DNA from: IMCC26256 sp046081705
GTDB taxonomy: Bacteria > Actinomycetota > Acidimicrobiia > IMCC26256
Length of the DNA stretch: 40,904 nt
Assembly: GCA_046081705.1 (NCBI GenBank)
Contig: JBJTWK010000042.1
Span: forward strand, 1-40,904
Direction of reading: 5' to 3'
Shown here piece by piece: positions 15,203 through 23,848 of this stretch. Position 1 is the first letter of the stretch; each line of letters opens with the position of its first letter. Under the pieces are notes generated by a model. That model saw only the letters and a list, made by a program, of their open reading frames with translations, had not been told where the DNA came from and did not search any database. The translations under genes were made by a program, and so were the position numbers.

Positions 15203-15973
15203 TCAGCCCTCGACGCCGGTTGCGCCCGACGCGCCGGTCGCTCCGGAGGCGCCGGCGGTGACGACGAAGGTCGCCTCCATGCCCGCGGCCCGGTGCCCCG
15301 GGATGGAGCAGTAGAAGGAGAATTCACCCGGCTCGAGCTCGACCTTGCCGACGTCCTGATCCGGCGGACCGACCTTGAGTTCGAAGCCCGAGTACTTCGG
15401 GTCGTCGAACACGAGGGTGTGCAGGCCACCCTCGTTGATGTAATCGATCTCGATGATGCCGGCCGGGACGGCGTACTCCTTCTGGTTGAACTTCAGCGTG
15501 GCGAGCGCCCGGACGGGCTGGGTCGCCACGACCGGCCCCTCGGGCGGCTGGTACCCACCGGCCTCCTCCTCCTTCTCCCCGGCCGAGGGGCCGAGGGTGA
15601 GGGTGCCGAGTCCGACCGTGAGGACCACGACGAGGGCTCCGAGCACCCAGAGGGGCGAGGTGCGAGCCTTGGCCGCCGCCACGATGGTGGCCACGACGAG
15701 GATCGCGATCGTGAGGATCGTCGCCACGAGCGTCGAACCGTCCTTGCCGGACACGAGCAGGAGGCGCGAGACGTTGAGCACACCGAACGCCACGGCGAGG
15801 ATCGAGCACACCGGCAGCAGCAGCGGCAGCCAGAGACGGTCACGACGCTCCTCGCGCCGGCGATCGGCTTCGGTCCGCACCGCCGGTGCGGCCGGGCGCT
15901 CGGCCACGGCCACGGTGACCGGCCCTGAGGACTCGGTGCCGGTCTCGGTGGTGGGTGCTTCCTGGTCGCTCAT
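15203..15973 (-). CDS. Three-helix membrane protein with C-terminal cupredoxin domain
   Basis: A 256-residue protein. About 47 charged, Ala/Thr-rich residues precede three membrane helices (about 48-66, 82-101, 107-127). An acidic linker (GEKEEEAGG) and a YQPPEGPVV motif lead to a cupredoxin domain. The copper ligands are His185 (GGLHTLVFD), Cys222, His227 and Met232 in FYCSIPGHRAAGM, spacing C-x4-H-x4-M. The protein ends in a GASGATG-type repeat (241-253). It starts right after the ctaG stop (TAG-ATG) and is followed two bases later by the lipoprotein cupredoxin. The tethered domain could carry electrons to, or metallate, the CuA site; that is inferred from operon context. Confidence 0.9.
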   Translation of the reverse strand: MSDQEAPTTETGTESSGPVTVAVAERPAAPAVRTEADRRREERRDRLWLPLLLPVCSILAVAFGVLNVSRLLLVSGKDGSTLVATILTIAILVVATIVAAAKARTSPLWVLGALVVVLTVGLGTLTLGPSAGEKEEEAGGYQPPEGPVVATQPVRALATLKFNQKEYAVPAGIIEIDYINEGGLHTLVFDDPKYSGFELKVGPPDQDVGKVELEPGEFSFYCSIPGHRAAGMEATFVVTAGASGATGASGATGVEG

Positions 15974-16825
15974 CTACTGCCTCAGCCCCATATCGATCAG
16001 TTCTCGGTCCATCTCACGCAGTGCACGGTCCGGCCGGTTCCGCAGTTCCTCGGCGGCCGCCCACCGGAAGAAGATCACCGCGATGATCGACCAGATGAAC
16101 AGCCCGGCCCCGATCTTCATGATGAGTCCGGCGATCAACTGGTCGTTCAGCGGGTCGATCCCCCACAACTTCGGGAGTTCCGCATACCGACGATACAGCG
16201 GGCGTGAGCCGAAGGTCAGAAACGTGGCCGGCACCGTCGGGACCACCGACTGGAGGAACAGGAACACGATCTTCATGGGGGCGGTGAGCCGCGGGACCTC
16301 CGGGAGCGGGCTCAGGATCGGCATCCAGATCACGAAGGCCGAGAGCAGCAGCGCCGCGTGGATCGTGAAGTGGAACGGCGCCGAGCGCAGGGCCAGGTCG
16401 ACGACGGCCGGCCAGTGGGTCACCACGATCATCACGTTGAAGAGCACGAGGGCCGGCAGGAACCGGGACCACCACTGCACGACGCGCAGGAGGCGCCCCG
16501 GCAGGACCAGACGCATCATCCAGCCCGGGGTCCCCATGAGCAGCAGCGGCGCCGCCAGCAGCGTGAACAGCAGGTGCTGCACCATGTGCACGCTGTACAT
16601 CGACCCCTCGGCCACGTCGTGCACCGGCCAGTCGGAGGCGAGCAGGACGGTCGCCGCGCCGAGTGAGAACGACGCGATCTGGAGCTTCGTCACGGGCGGC
16701 TGGCCCGGCGGCACGAGGAACGGGCCGCGGCGGACGGCGAGGATCGCGTACGACGCGACGAGCGCGGCGACGAGCAGCCAGACCTCGGGGTGAGGCTGCC
16801 ACGCAGGGATCGCAGCGCCGACCAT
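15974..16825 (-). CDS. ctaG: Cytochrome c oxidase assembly factor CtaG (caa3 type)
   Basis: A 283-residue membrane protein of the Bacillus-type CtaG family, needed for assembly of caa3-type oxidase, probably copper insertion at CuB. About seven hydrophobic segments are visible. Conserved His and Met residues typical of the family lie in HDVAEGSMYSVHMVQHLLF and PAPFHFTIHAALLLS-like (here APFHFTIHAALL), and in MGTPGWMMR. It begins six bases after the ctaF stop. It is unrelated to the mitochondrial-type Cox11 that shares the CtaG name. Confidence 0.92.
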   Translation of the reverse strand: MVGAAIPAWQPHPEVWLLVAALVASYAILAVRRGPFLVPPGQPPVTKLQIASFSLGAATVLLASDWPVHDVAEGSMYSVHMVQHLLFTLLAAPLLLMGTPGWMMRLVLPGRLLRVVQWWSRFLPALVLFNVMIVVTHWPAVVDLALRSAPFHFTIHAALLLSAFVIWMPILSPLPEVPRLTAPMKIVFLFLQSVVPTVPATFLTFGSRPLYRRYAELPKLWGIDPLNDQLIAGLIMKIGAGLFIWSIIAVIFFRWAAAEELRNRPDRALREMDRELIDMGLRQ

Positions 16826-16831
16826 GGTCGA

Positions 16832-17209
16832 TCAGGTGTCCGCGAGGCCCGACAGGGTGAGCAGGACGATCGCGTAGAGGATGACCGACCCGATGAACCC
16901 GGTCATGAAGAGCCGCCGGAAGATCTTGCGGTCCGTCTTCAGGTGCATGTACCACCCGATGACGATGAAGAACTTCGCGACGGCGCTGATGATGAGGATC
17001 CACGTCAGGACCGACTCGGGCACGGCCTTGTCGAGGTAATAGGCGCCGATCTCGAACCCGGTGATCACGCAGAGCACCACGGCGATCATGACGTACTGGA
17101 ACGGCGACGGGTGCGCGTGCTCCTCGCCGGGCAGCATCGGGAGGTCCGAGTGCCCGTGCATCAAGGAGTGGTCGTGCGCAGGTTCGAGTTCGGTGGTGGT
17201 CTCGGACAC
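16832..17209 (-). CDS. ctaF: Cytochrome c oxidase subunit IV
   Basis: A 125-residue membrane subunit of the prokaryotic COX4 type. The GTG at 17209 (VSETTTELEPAHDH) is chosen because AGGGGG lies six bases upstream; a longer frame reading through ctaE and ctaD is spurious. The N-terminus is His-rich (HDHSLMHGHSD, EEHAHPS), followed by three hydrophobic helices (about 41-60, 68-85, 98-120). It lies 11 bases after the ctaE stop. Confidence 0.9.
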   Translation of the reverse strand: MSETTTELEPAHDHSLMHGHSDLPMLPGEEHAHPSPFQYVMIAVVLCVITGFEIGAYYLDKAVPESVLTWILIISAVAKFFIVIGWYMHLKTDRKIFRRLFMTGFIGSVILYAIVLLTLSGLADT

Positions 17210-17220
17210 GGTGCCCCCTG

Positions 17221-17832
17221 CTACGGGATGAGGTAGACGACGGCGAAGATCACGATCCACACCACGTCGACGAAGTGCCAGTAGAGCCCGGAGACCTCGA
17301 CGGCCTCGGCGTCGCGCTGGCCGAGCTTGCCCTGCATGGCCATGCCCCACAGCGACATGAGCCACACGATGCCGACCGACACGTGGAGACCGTGGAGACC
17401 GGTCGCCACGAAGAAGATCGAGCTCGACACGTTGGTCCGGAGGGACATGCCCTCCCGGTAGAACTCGGTGAACTCGAAGACCTGCCCGCCGATGAAGAGG
17501 ATGCCGAACACGGCGGTCGCCATGACCCACACCTTGAAGCGACGAATGTCTCCCCGTTGGATGGCGGCGAGGGCGAGCACCATCGTGAGACTCGACATCA
17601 GGAGGATGAACGAGGTCACCGAGGTGAACGGGATGTTGTAGAGCGATCGCGGCGTGGGGCCGGCGAGGTTGCGGTTGCGGTAGAGCAGGTAGGTGGTGAT
17701 GAAGGCGCCGAAGAACAGGCAGTCCGACGACAGGAACACCCACATGCCGAGCTTGGTGTTGGTGACCCCTGCGCTCGGCGCCGGGTGGTCGCCGTGCGTG
17801 TCGTGGGTGAGCGGGAGAGCAGCCTGGGCCAT
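17221..17832 (-). CDS. ctaE: Cytochrome c oxidase subunit III
   Basis: A 203-residue heme-copper oxidase subunit III with five membrane helices. Family signatures: KLGMWVFLSSDCLFFGAF, QVFEFTEFYREGMSL, FFVATGLHGLHVSVGIVW, and LYWHFVDVVWIVIFAVVYL at the end. It starts three bases after the ctaD stop. It stabilises the catalytic core and the proton-uptake path. Confidence 0.96.
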   Translation of the reverse strand: MAQAALPLTHDTHGDHPAPSAGVTNTKLGMWVFLSSDCLFFGAFITTYLLYRNRNLAGPTPRSLYNIPFTSVTSFILLMSSLTMVLALAAIQRGDIRRFKVWVMATAVFGILFIGGQVFEFTEFYREGMSLRTNVSSSIFFVATGLHGLHVSVGIVWLMSLWGMAMQGKLGQRDAEAVEVSGLYWHFVDVVWIVIFAVVYLIP

Positions 17833-17835
17833 GGC

Positions 17836-19743
17836 TCAGTCCTCCGCCGTGCCGGGCTCGATGGCCCAGCCGTACATGCCGAAGAGCAGGAGCAGCACGC
17901 CGGGGATCGCCAACCACGGGCTCTTGTAGACCGCGGCGTACCCGATGACCGGCAGACCGGCGGCGAGCACGAGCGGGAAGTACGACGGCGACGGCAGGTG
18001 GATGCTCGAGACGTCGACGCTCACCTCCTCGCCGGAACCACCGGCGGGCAGGCGCACGAGACGACCCTGATCGTCCTCGGTGTACTTGCGGTGCCAGAAG
18101 TCGTCCCGGGCCTCGACCTGCGGGATCGCGGCGAAGTTGTACTCGGGCGTCGGCGACGGGATGCTCCACTCGAGCGTGCGGCCGTCCCACGGGTCGGCCG
18201 GGGCGATCGGACCCCGCTTCCACGACCAGATGGCGTTCGTGATGAACAGCAGCGTGGCGAGGGCGATGACGAACCCGCCGACGGTCACGAGCAGGTTGAC
18301 GAAGTCCCACCCGAGACCCGCGGTGTACCGGTAGGTGCGTCGCGGCATCCCGGTGAGGCCGAGGAAGTGCATCGGGAAGAACGTCAGGTTGAACCCGACG
18401 AAGAGCACCCAGAAGGACAGCTTGCCGAGGCGCTCGTTCATCATGCGACCGAACACCTTCGGGAACCAGTACACGATGCCGCCGAGGATGGCGAAGACGA
18501 GGCCGCCGAAGAGCACGTAGTGGAAGTGGGCGACCACGTAGTAGGTGTCGGTCTGCTGCGTGTCGGCCGGCACGATCGAGTGCGTGACGCCGGACAACCC
18601 GCCGAGGGTGAACATCGCGATGAAACCGAGCGAGAACAGCATCGGAACGTTGAGCTTGACCGACCCGCCCCACACCGTGCCGAGCCAGTTGAAGATCTTC
18701 ACCCCGGTGGGGACCGCGATGAGCATGGTGGCGAGACTGAAGGCGGAGATCGCCACCGGCCCCAGACCCGTTGCGAACATGTGGTGGGCCCACACGCCCC
18801 AGCCCATGAAGCCGATGGCGATGCCCGAGAACACGACGACGGAGTAGCCGAAGAGCGGCTTGCGGGACATCACCGGGAGGATCTCGGAGATGATGCCCAT
18901 GCCCGGGAGGATGAGGATGTACACCTCGGGATGCCCGAACAACCAGAACAGGTGCTGGTAGAGCAGCGGGTCGCCACCGTTCTGGGCGACGAAGAAGTTC
19001 GTCAGGTAGTTGCGGTCGAAGAACACCATGATGAGCGCCGCCGTCACGATCGGCAGGGCGAACACGGTGAGGAACGCGACCACCAGCATCATCCAGACGA
19101 ACACCGGCATGCGCATGAGGGTCATGCCCGGAGCCCGCATATTGAGGATCGTGACGACGAAGTTGATGGCCGAGGTCGTCGATCCGATGCCCAGCATGAT
19201 GAGGCCGACGACCCAGAAGTCCGGGCCGCGGCCGGGGAGGTACCCGGCGCTCATCGGGGTCGAGGTGAGCGGGGTGTAGCCGAACCAGCCGCCGTTCGGC
19301 ATGTTCGCGATGCCGGTGAAGAGGCTCGAGTAGATGAAGAGGCCGCCGAACAGAAACACCCAGTACCCGAACATGTTCATGCGGGGGAAGGCGACGTCCC
19401 GGGCCCCGATCATGATCGGGATCAGGTAGTTGCCGAACGCCACGGCCATCGGCATGCCGACCAGGAACACCATGGTCGTGCCGTGCATGGTGAACATGGC
19501 GTTGTACTGACCGGCGGTGAGCACGGTGCCGTTCGGGCCCGCGAGCTGGAGCCGGATGAGCAGCGCCTCGATACCGGCGATCACGAAGAAGACGAGCGCG
19601 GTCGTCCCGTAGAGGATGCCGATCTTCTTGTGGTCGATGGTCGTGAACCACGACCAGACGCCCGAGGTCGCCCTCGGACGGCGGAGCAGGTCGACCCCGC
19701 CGGCCTCGACCGGCGCAGGCATGACCTCAGGGACGGCTGTCAC
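17836..19743 (-). CDS. ctaD: Cytochrome c oxidase subunit I
   Basis: The 635-residue catalytic subunit, which holds the low-spin heme and the heme/CuB oxygen-reducing centre. Twelve or more helices are seen. Key motifs: WFTTIDHKKIGILYG at the start, GTTMVFLVGMP, GNYLIPIMIGARDVAFPRMN (D-channel region), WLFGHPEVYILILPGMG with the His-Tyr cross-link pair, WAHHMFATG with two CuB His, and VVAHFHYVLFGG with heme His. It is an A-type oxidase. The GTG at 19743 has GGAGGT six bases upstream and lies 13 bases after the ctaC stop. The last 90 residues hold a subunit-specific segment and two further hydrophobic stretches. Confidence 0.97.
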   Translation of the reverse strand: MTAVPEVMPAPVEAGGVDLLRRPRATSGVWSWFTTIDHKKIGILYGTTALVFFVIAGIEALLIRLQLAGPNGTVLTAGQYNAMFTMHGTTMVFLVGMPMAVAFGNYLIPIMIGARDVAFPRMNMFGYWVFLFGGLFIYSSLFTGIANMPNGGWFGYTPLTSTPMSAGYLPGRGPDFWVVGLIMLGIGSTTSAINFVVTILNMRAPGMTLMRMPVFVWMMLVVAFLTVFALPIVTAALIMVFFDRNYLTNFFVAQNGGDPLLYQHLFWLFGHPEVYILILPGMGIISEILPVMSRKPLFGYSVVVFSGIAIGFMGWGVWAHHMFATGLGPVAISAFSLATMLIAVPTGVKIFNWLGTVWGGSVKLNVPMLFSLGFIAMFTLGGLSGVTHSIVPADTQQTDTYYVVAHFHYVLFGGLVFAILGGIVYWFPKVFGRMMNERLGKLSFWVLFVGFNLTFFPMHFLGLTGMPRRTYRYTAGLGWDFVNLLVTVGGFVIALATLLFITNAIWSWKRGPIAPADPWDGRTLEWSIPSPTPEYNFAAIPQVEARDDFWHRKYTEDDQGRLVRLPAGGSGEEVSVDVSSIHLPSPSYFPLVLAAGLPVIGYAAVYKSPWLAIPGVLLLLFGMYGWAIEPGTAED

Positions 19744-19756
19744 AGCCTGACCTCCA

Positions 19757-20869
19757 TCACTTCTGACCCAGCAGGTAGTCGACGATCACATCGGCCTCCG
19801 CGCTCGTCATGAGCGGCAACGGCTTGCCGTTCTGCTTGATCGGCGTCGTGTAGGACGGCATCCCCACGCAGGTCGCCGGCGGTGGCAGGCGGCATTCCTG
19901 GGACTGCATCGGGATCATCGACGGCGCGTTCATGATCCAGCGCTTGAGGTTGGCGCGGTTCGTCCGGTAGATGCCGCCGGCGAAGTACTGCCGGCTCGCG
20001 AGGTGCGTGAGGTTCGGGCCGTAGTTCGGCGTCGCGGAGTTGTCGAACACGTGGCAGTTCACGCACTGGTACTTCTTGCCGGTGAGGGCGGCGACCTCGC
20101 CCGAGTAGGCCTGGGCCGGGCCGCGCTGCTGGTTGGCGATCCATCGCGCGTAGTCGGCCTTCGAGTCGACCTTGACCCAGAACTTCATGTTGGCGTGCGA
20201 GAGGCCGCAGTACTCGGCACAGGCGCCACGGAACAGACCGGGCTCCTCGGATGCGGTGATCGTCAGCACGTTGGTCCGGCCCGGCACGACATCCTTCTTG
20301 CCGGAGAGCTCGGGGACCCAGAACGAGTGCAGCACGTTGTCGGAGGTCTCGGAGAAGGTGATCTTGGCGCCGACCGGGACGTGGAGCATGGTCGAGGTCA
20401 CGACCTTCTCGTCCACCCCGAACTTCGGCTGGTTCGCCTTGTACTGGAACTCCCACCACCACTGCTTGCCGACGACCTCCACCTGGAGGGCCTCGGACTT
20501 CGGCGGCTGCTCGGCCAGCTTGAAGATGAGGCTGATCGTGGGCACGGCGACGGCGGCGAGGAGGAGGGCCGGCAGGATCGTCCAGCCGATCTCGAGCACC
20601 GAGTTGCCGTGGGTCTGCTTCGGGTTGCGCTTGCCCTCGTTGTCCCGGTACCGGAGCGCCACGAAGACCGTCGCCAGGATGACTCCGACGCCCACGGCGA
20701 TGGCGATGACCCAGATCGGGTTGATCAGGTTCGCGATGTCCTTGGCGTTCTGACCCTTGGGAGACAGCGAGTTCTGCCCGTTGTCGTTCGCACAGGCCGC
20801 CAGCACCGACGGGACTGCGAGGAGGAGTGCGATCCGCCGCACCCGGCTCCACCCCAGCTTCTGCCTCAT
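19757..20869 (-). CDS. ctaC: Cytochrome c oxidase subunit II with fused cytochrome c
   Basis: A 370-residue lipoprotein-type subunit II (caa3). The signal peptide ends in LAAC (Cys26). Two membrane helices follow (about 51-72, 92-117). The CuA domain has KQWWWEFQY and all six ligand positions: His181, Cys217, Glu219, Cys221, His225 and Met228 (CAEYCGLSHANM). A C-terminal cytochrome c domain has CVNCH (269-273) and a candidate distal Met337 (GMPSY). Electrons would pass from the fused c domain to CuA and then to subunit I. It is the first gene of the seven-gene oxidase operon; GGATGGCGGA precedes the ATG. Confidence 0.97.
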   Translation of the reverse strand: MRQKLGWSRVRRIALLLAVPSVLAACANDNGQNSLSPKGQNAKDIANLINPIWVIAIAVGVGVILATVFVALRYRDNEGKRNPKQTHGNSVLEIGWTILPALLLAAVAVPTISLIFKLAEQPPKSEALQVEVVGKQWWWEFQYKANQPKFGVDEKVVTSTMLHVPVGAKITFSETSDNVLHSFWVPELSGKKDVVPGRTNVLTITASEEPGLFRGACAEYCGLSHANMKFWVKVDSKADYARWIANQQRGPAQAYSGEVAALTGKKYQCVNCHVFDNSATPNYGPNLTHLASRQYFAGGIYRTNRANLKRWIMNAPSMIPMQSQECRLPPPATCVGMPSYTTPIKQNGKPLPLMTSAEADVIVDYLLGQK

Positions 20870-20941
20870 TCCGCCATCCCCACGCCAGCCGGAGCCGGAG
20901 GCGCTGATTCCTCCGGGCGATGCATCCCTGACGCCTCGGGG

Positions 20942-20947
20942 ACACTA
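20942..20947 (-). promoter_or_regulatory. Candidate -10 of the cytochrome oxidase operon
   Basis: TAGTGT lies 73 bases before the ctaC start. TTGCCG occurs 19 bases further upstream and could be a weak -35. This is the only good candidate between the era terminator and ctaC. Confidence 0.4.
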
Positions 20948-21028
20948 GCGCCGCCGCTCGCGAGATCGGCAACTTGTGGAGGGGCGATCGGCAAGTCGCG
21001 CATTGCGCTGCCGCGCTCTGCGAGGCGT

Positions 21029-21066
21029 CCGGACCGCACTCCGTCCGGTCCCGGCGCGTTGCGCCG
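21029..21066 (-). terminator. Double hairpin after era
   Basis: Two consecutive inverted repeats begin one base past the era stop: cggcgc-gtt-gcgccg (21052-21066) and ccggac-N8-gtccgg (21029-21048). They separate the phoH-ybeY-era run from the oxidase operon. No T-tract. Confidence 0.55.
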
Positions 21067-21067
21067 A

Positions 21068-22009
21068 CTAGAGCCCGAGGCGGTCGAGCGCGTGGGCCCG
21101 ACGCTGCCAGTCCCGGTCGACCCGGACCCGGGTCTCGAGGTGGACCCGCGCGCCGAGGAGCTGCTCGGCCTCGAGCCGGGCCGCGGTCCCGGCGTCGCGC
21201 AGCACCTGGCCGCCCCGGCCGATGACGATGCCCTTCTGCGAGTCCCGCTCGACCCGGATGACGACTCGGTAGCGGAGGATCTCCTCGCGCTCCGGGTCGG
21301 GTTCGGGCTCCTCGTCCTCATCGAAGGGTTCGGCGGTGACCATGATCGAGTGGGGCAGCTCGTCCCGGGCGATCGCGAGCAGGCGCTCCCGGACCAGTTC
21401 GGCCACCAGCACCGCCTCGGGTTGATCCGTGACGACGCCGCCCGGGTAGTACTCGGGCCCCTCGGGGAGCCGGGACCGGATCTCGCCGATGAGCGCCCCG
21501 ACGCCCTCTCCGGTCCGGGCCGAGAGCGGCACGAAGGCGGCGAACTCGCCGAGGCCGCTCGTATCGACGAGTCGCTCGGCGACCCGCTCGGGGGTTGCGG
21601 CGTCGGTCTTGTTGACGACGAGGATCGCCGGGGTCCCGCTCTCGGCGACGAGGCGCGCGATGAACCGGTCGCCGGGGCCGATGGCCGCGTCGGCCTCGAC
21701 GAGCAGGCAGACCACGTCGACCTCGCGCAACGTCTCCACCGACCGGAGGTTGCAGCGCTCGCCGAGGAGGGTCCGGGGCTTGTGGATGCCCGGCGTGTCG
21801 AGCAGGACGATCTGGCTCGCCGCCTCGTTCACGACCCCCCGGATCTGGGTGCGGGTCGTCTGCGGCTTGTTCGAGACGATCGACACCTTCCGGCCGACGA
21901 TCGTGTTCACGAGCGTCGACTTCCCGACGTTCGGTCGCCCGACGAGGCTCACGAACCCGCTGCGGAACACTGGCTCCCCCGCCGACCCCGATCGATCGGG
22001 ATCGGTCAC
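21068..22009 (-). CDS. era: GTPase Era
   Basis: A 313-residue GTPase that binds 16S rRNA 3' end and supports 30S maturation. G motifs: GRPNVGKST (G1), KPQTTRTQIRG (G2 area), DTPG (G3), NKTD (G4). The C-terminal KH domain carries SQKGIVIGRGGQVLRDAG. An acidic insert (EDEEPEPDPERE) sits between the domains. The GTG at 22009 overlaps the stop of the CNNM gene (GTGA), so translation is coupled. Confidence 0.97.
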   Translation of the reverse strand: MTDPDRSGSAGEPVFRSGFVSLVGRPNVGKSTLVNTIVGRKVSIVSNKPQTTRTQIRGVVNEAASQIVLLDTPGIHKPRTLLGERCNLRSVETLREVDVVCLLVEADAAIGPGDRFIARLVAESGTPAILVVNKTDAATPERVAERLVDTSGLGEFAAFVPLSARTGEGVGALIGEIRSRLPEGPEYYPGGVVTDQPEAVLVAELVRERLLAIARDELPHSIMVTAEPFDEDEEPEPDPEREEILRYRVVIRVERDSQKGIVIGRGGQVLRDAGTAARLEAEQLLGARVHLETRVRVDRDWQRRAHALDRLGL

Positions 22010-23274
22010 GCGTCGTCCCCGGCCGCCGGACGGACGGGGACGATCGACACCGTGGTGATGCGACGGCCGTCGATCCGATCGACGCGGAAGTCGAGGCCCT
22101 GGAACCGGAACGACTCACCCTGCTCGGGCACCCGGCCGAGCACGTTGAACACCAGCCCGCCGAGGGTGTCCCACTCCTCGTCCGGCAGTTCGGCGTCGAG
22201 CGCCTCGTTCACCTCGTCGATCGGCGTGCGGCCGGGGGCCCGGACCCCGCCGTCGGCGATCGGCTCGAGCTTCGGCTCGTCGGCGTCGTACTCGTCGCTG
22301 ATCTCGCCGACGATCTCCTCCACGAGGTCCTCGAGCGTGACGAGCCCCGCGGTGCCCCCGTGCTCGTCCACGACCATGGCCATGTGGAACCGCTGCGTCC
22401 GCATCTCGCCGAGCAGTTCGGCGACCCGCTTCTGCTCGGGCACGAACTTGGCGGGCCGCATCGCGACCCGCAGCGTGACCGACCCCTCGCCCATGCGGGC
22501 GCGGCGCACGAGATCCTTGAGGTACACGATGCCCGCGATGTCGTCGGTTGTGCCCTCGAACACCGGGAGGCGGGAGAACCCACCGTCGATCGCGGTGCGC
22601 ACGGCGTCCTCGACGGTGGCGTCGACCGGGACGGCGACCATGTCGGGCCGGGGGCACATCACCTCGCGCACGACCGTGTCGCCGAACTCGAAGATCGAGT
22701 GGATGAGTTCCCGCTCCTCCCGCTCGATGGCATCGGTGTCCGCCGCGACGTCGGCCATCGTGCGCAGGTCCTGCTCGGTGACGAACGGACCCTCCTTGAG
22801 ACCCTTCCCGGGGAGGATCACGTTGGCGAGGCCGATGAGCCCCCGCGACATCACGCGCAGCGGCCAGAACGTGGTGATCGCCCAGAGGAACCCGGAGACC
22901 CGCAGCGCCGCGCGCTCCGGATGCTGGATCGCGTAGGTCTTCGGTGCGACCTCGCCGAGCACGAAGTAGAGGAGGATCTGGATGACGAGGCCGATCAGGA
23001 GGCCCCAGGCCCCGGCCTGCCGCTCGAGGACGGCACCGAGGAGCGACGCGCTCGTCAGTTGCGACACGAGGACGAGGAACAGCAGCGAGTTCAACGTCGC
23101 CTCGGGCTGCTCGAGCATCTTGACGAGGCGTCCAGCGCCCTTGCGGCCCTCCTCCTCGAGCGCGATCGCCCGGATGCGGTTCATGCGGGTGAACGCGGTC
23201 TCGGCGAGCGCAAGCACCGTCGCGAACACGAAGAGCAGCACCACGAGGACGATCATGAGCGTCTCGGTGGTCAC
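22006..23274 (-). CDS. CNNM/CBS-domain membrane protein (CorC/HlyC family)
   Basis: A 422-residue protein, 'hemolysin C/CorB' family, linked to magnesium or divalent-cation transport. An N-terminal CNNM (DUF21) domain has four hydrophobic segments (about 6-24, 55-80, 90-112, 125-145) with LALAETAFTRMNRIRA. A CBS pair follows (MCPRPDMVAVPVDATVED ..., SRLPVFEGTTDDIAGIVYLKDL, and DEHGGTAGLVTLEDLVEEIVGE). A CorC_HlyC domain ends the protein (EEWDTLGGLVFNVLGRVPEQGE). GTG 23274 is preferred, with a weak GGGGGT upstream; ATG 23256 is an alternative. The gene order ybeY-CNNM-era is conserved in actinobacteria. Confidence 0.92.
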   Translation of the reverse strand: MTTETLMIVLVVLLFVFATVLALAETAFTRMNRIRAIALEEEGRKGAGRLVKMLEQPEATLNSLLFLVLVSQLTSASLLGAVLERQAGAWGLLIGLVIQILLYFVLGEVAPKTYAIQHPERAALRVSGFLWAITTFWPLRVMSRGLIGLANVILPGKGLKEGPFVTEQDLRTMADVAADTDAIEREERELIHSIFEFGDTVVREVMCPRPDMVAVPVDATVEDAVRTAIDGGFSRLPVFEGTTDDIAGIVYLKDLVRRARMGEGSVTLRVAMRPAKFVPEQKRVAELLGEMRTQRFHMAMVVDEHGGTAGLVTLEDLVEEIVGEISDEYDADEPKLEPIADGGVRAPGRTPIDEVNEALDAELPDEEWDTLGGLVFNVLGRVPEQGESFRFQGLDFRVDRIDGRRITTVSIVPVRPAAGDDA

Positions 23275-23317
23275 GGACGGACCCCCGGTTCGCGCGAGCG
23301 ACGCACCGCGGGCCGCA

Positions 23318-23848
23318 TCAGTCCGCCGCCCGTTCGTCGGGGGTGAACCGCTCGACCTCCGCGAAACGGGCGAGCAGTTCACGCTCGCGCCGCTGCATCG
23401 TCGCGGTCTCCTCGGCCTCCTCGTGGTTGTACTCGAGGAGGTGGAGGACCCCGTGCACCACCAGGAGCGCGAGTTCGTCGTCCGTCGACGCTCCGTGCTC
23501 CGGCGCCTGCCGGGCCGCCACGGTCGGGCACACGATGACGTCACCGATCACGGACGGCGGCTCGCCGGCCTCGGCCGGAGCACCCGGCCCGCGTCCACCC
23601 TGATCGGGTTGCCGGCCGGCCACGACGATGTCGTCGTCCATCGGGAACGCGAGCACGTCGGTCGGCCCCGACCCCTCGTGGAACCGGACGTTGAGGTCGG
23701 TCATGGTCTGCTCGTCGACGAAGATGAGCGACAGTTCGGCATCGCCGGGCACCCGCTCCTCCTCGATGACGAGCCGCGCGAGGCGCGTGAACCGCAGGAC
23801 GTCGATCGCGACGTCGCGCTGCTCGTCGGCGCCGAAGACCTCGATCAC
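23318..23848 (-). CDS. ybeY: Endoribonuclease YbeY
   Basis: A 176-residue metal-dependent RNase for 16S rRNA 3'-end maturation and ribosome quality control. The zinc triad is clear in HGVLHLLEYNH, and PTDVLAFPMD and IGDVIVCP are family motifs. Between these two lies a Gly/Pro-rich insertion of about 20 residues beyond the usual length. The GTG at 23848 overlaps the phoH stop by four bases (GTGA). Confidence 0.95.
   Translation of the reverse strand: MIEVFGADEQRDVAIDVLRFTRLARLVIEEERVPGDAELSLIFVDEQTMTDLNVRFHEGSGPTDVLAFPMDDDIVVAGRQPDQGGRGPGAPAEAGEPPSVIGDVIVCPTVAARQAPEHGASTDDELALLVVHGVLHLLEYNHEEAEETATMQRRERELLARFAEVERFTPDERAAD

Noticed and set aside
16832..19651. Minus-strand open frame of 939 codons
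   Set aside because: Out-of-frame reading of ctaD and ctaE; the real gene is the final 125 codons (ctaF).
17275..19812. Long plus-strand frames opposite the cox genes, and likewise 8150-10969 opposite ppdK and 20003-22936 opposite ctaC/era/CNNM
   Set aside because: Antisense shadows of strongly supported genes; His/Arg/Asp-rich composition and no domains.
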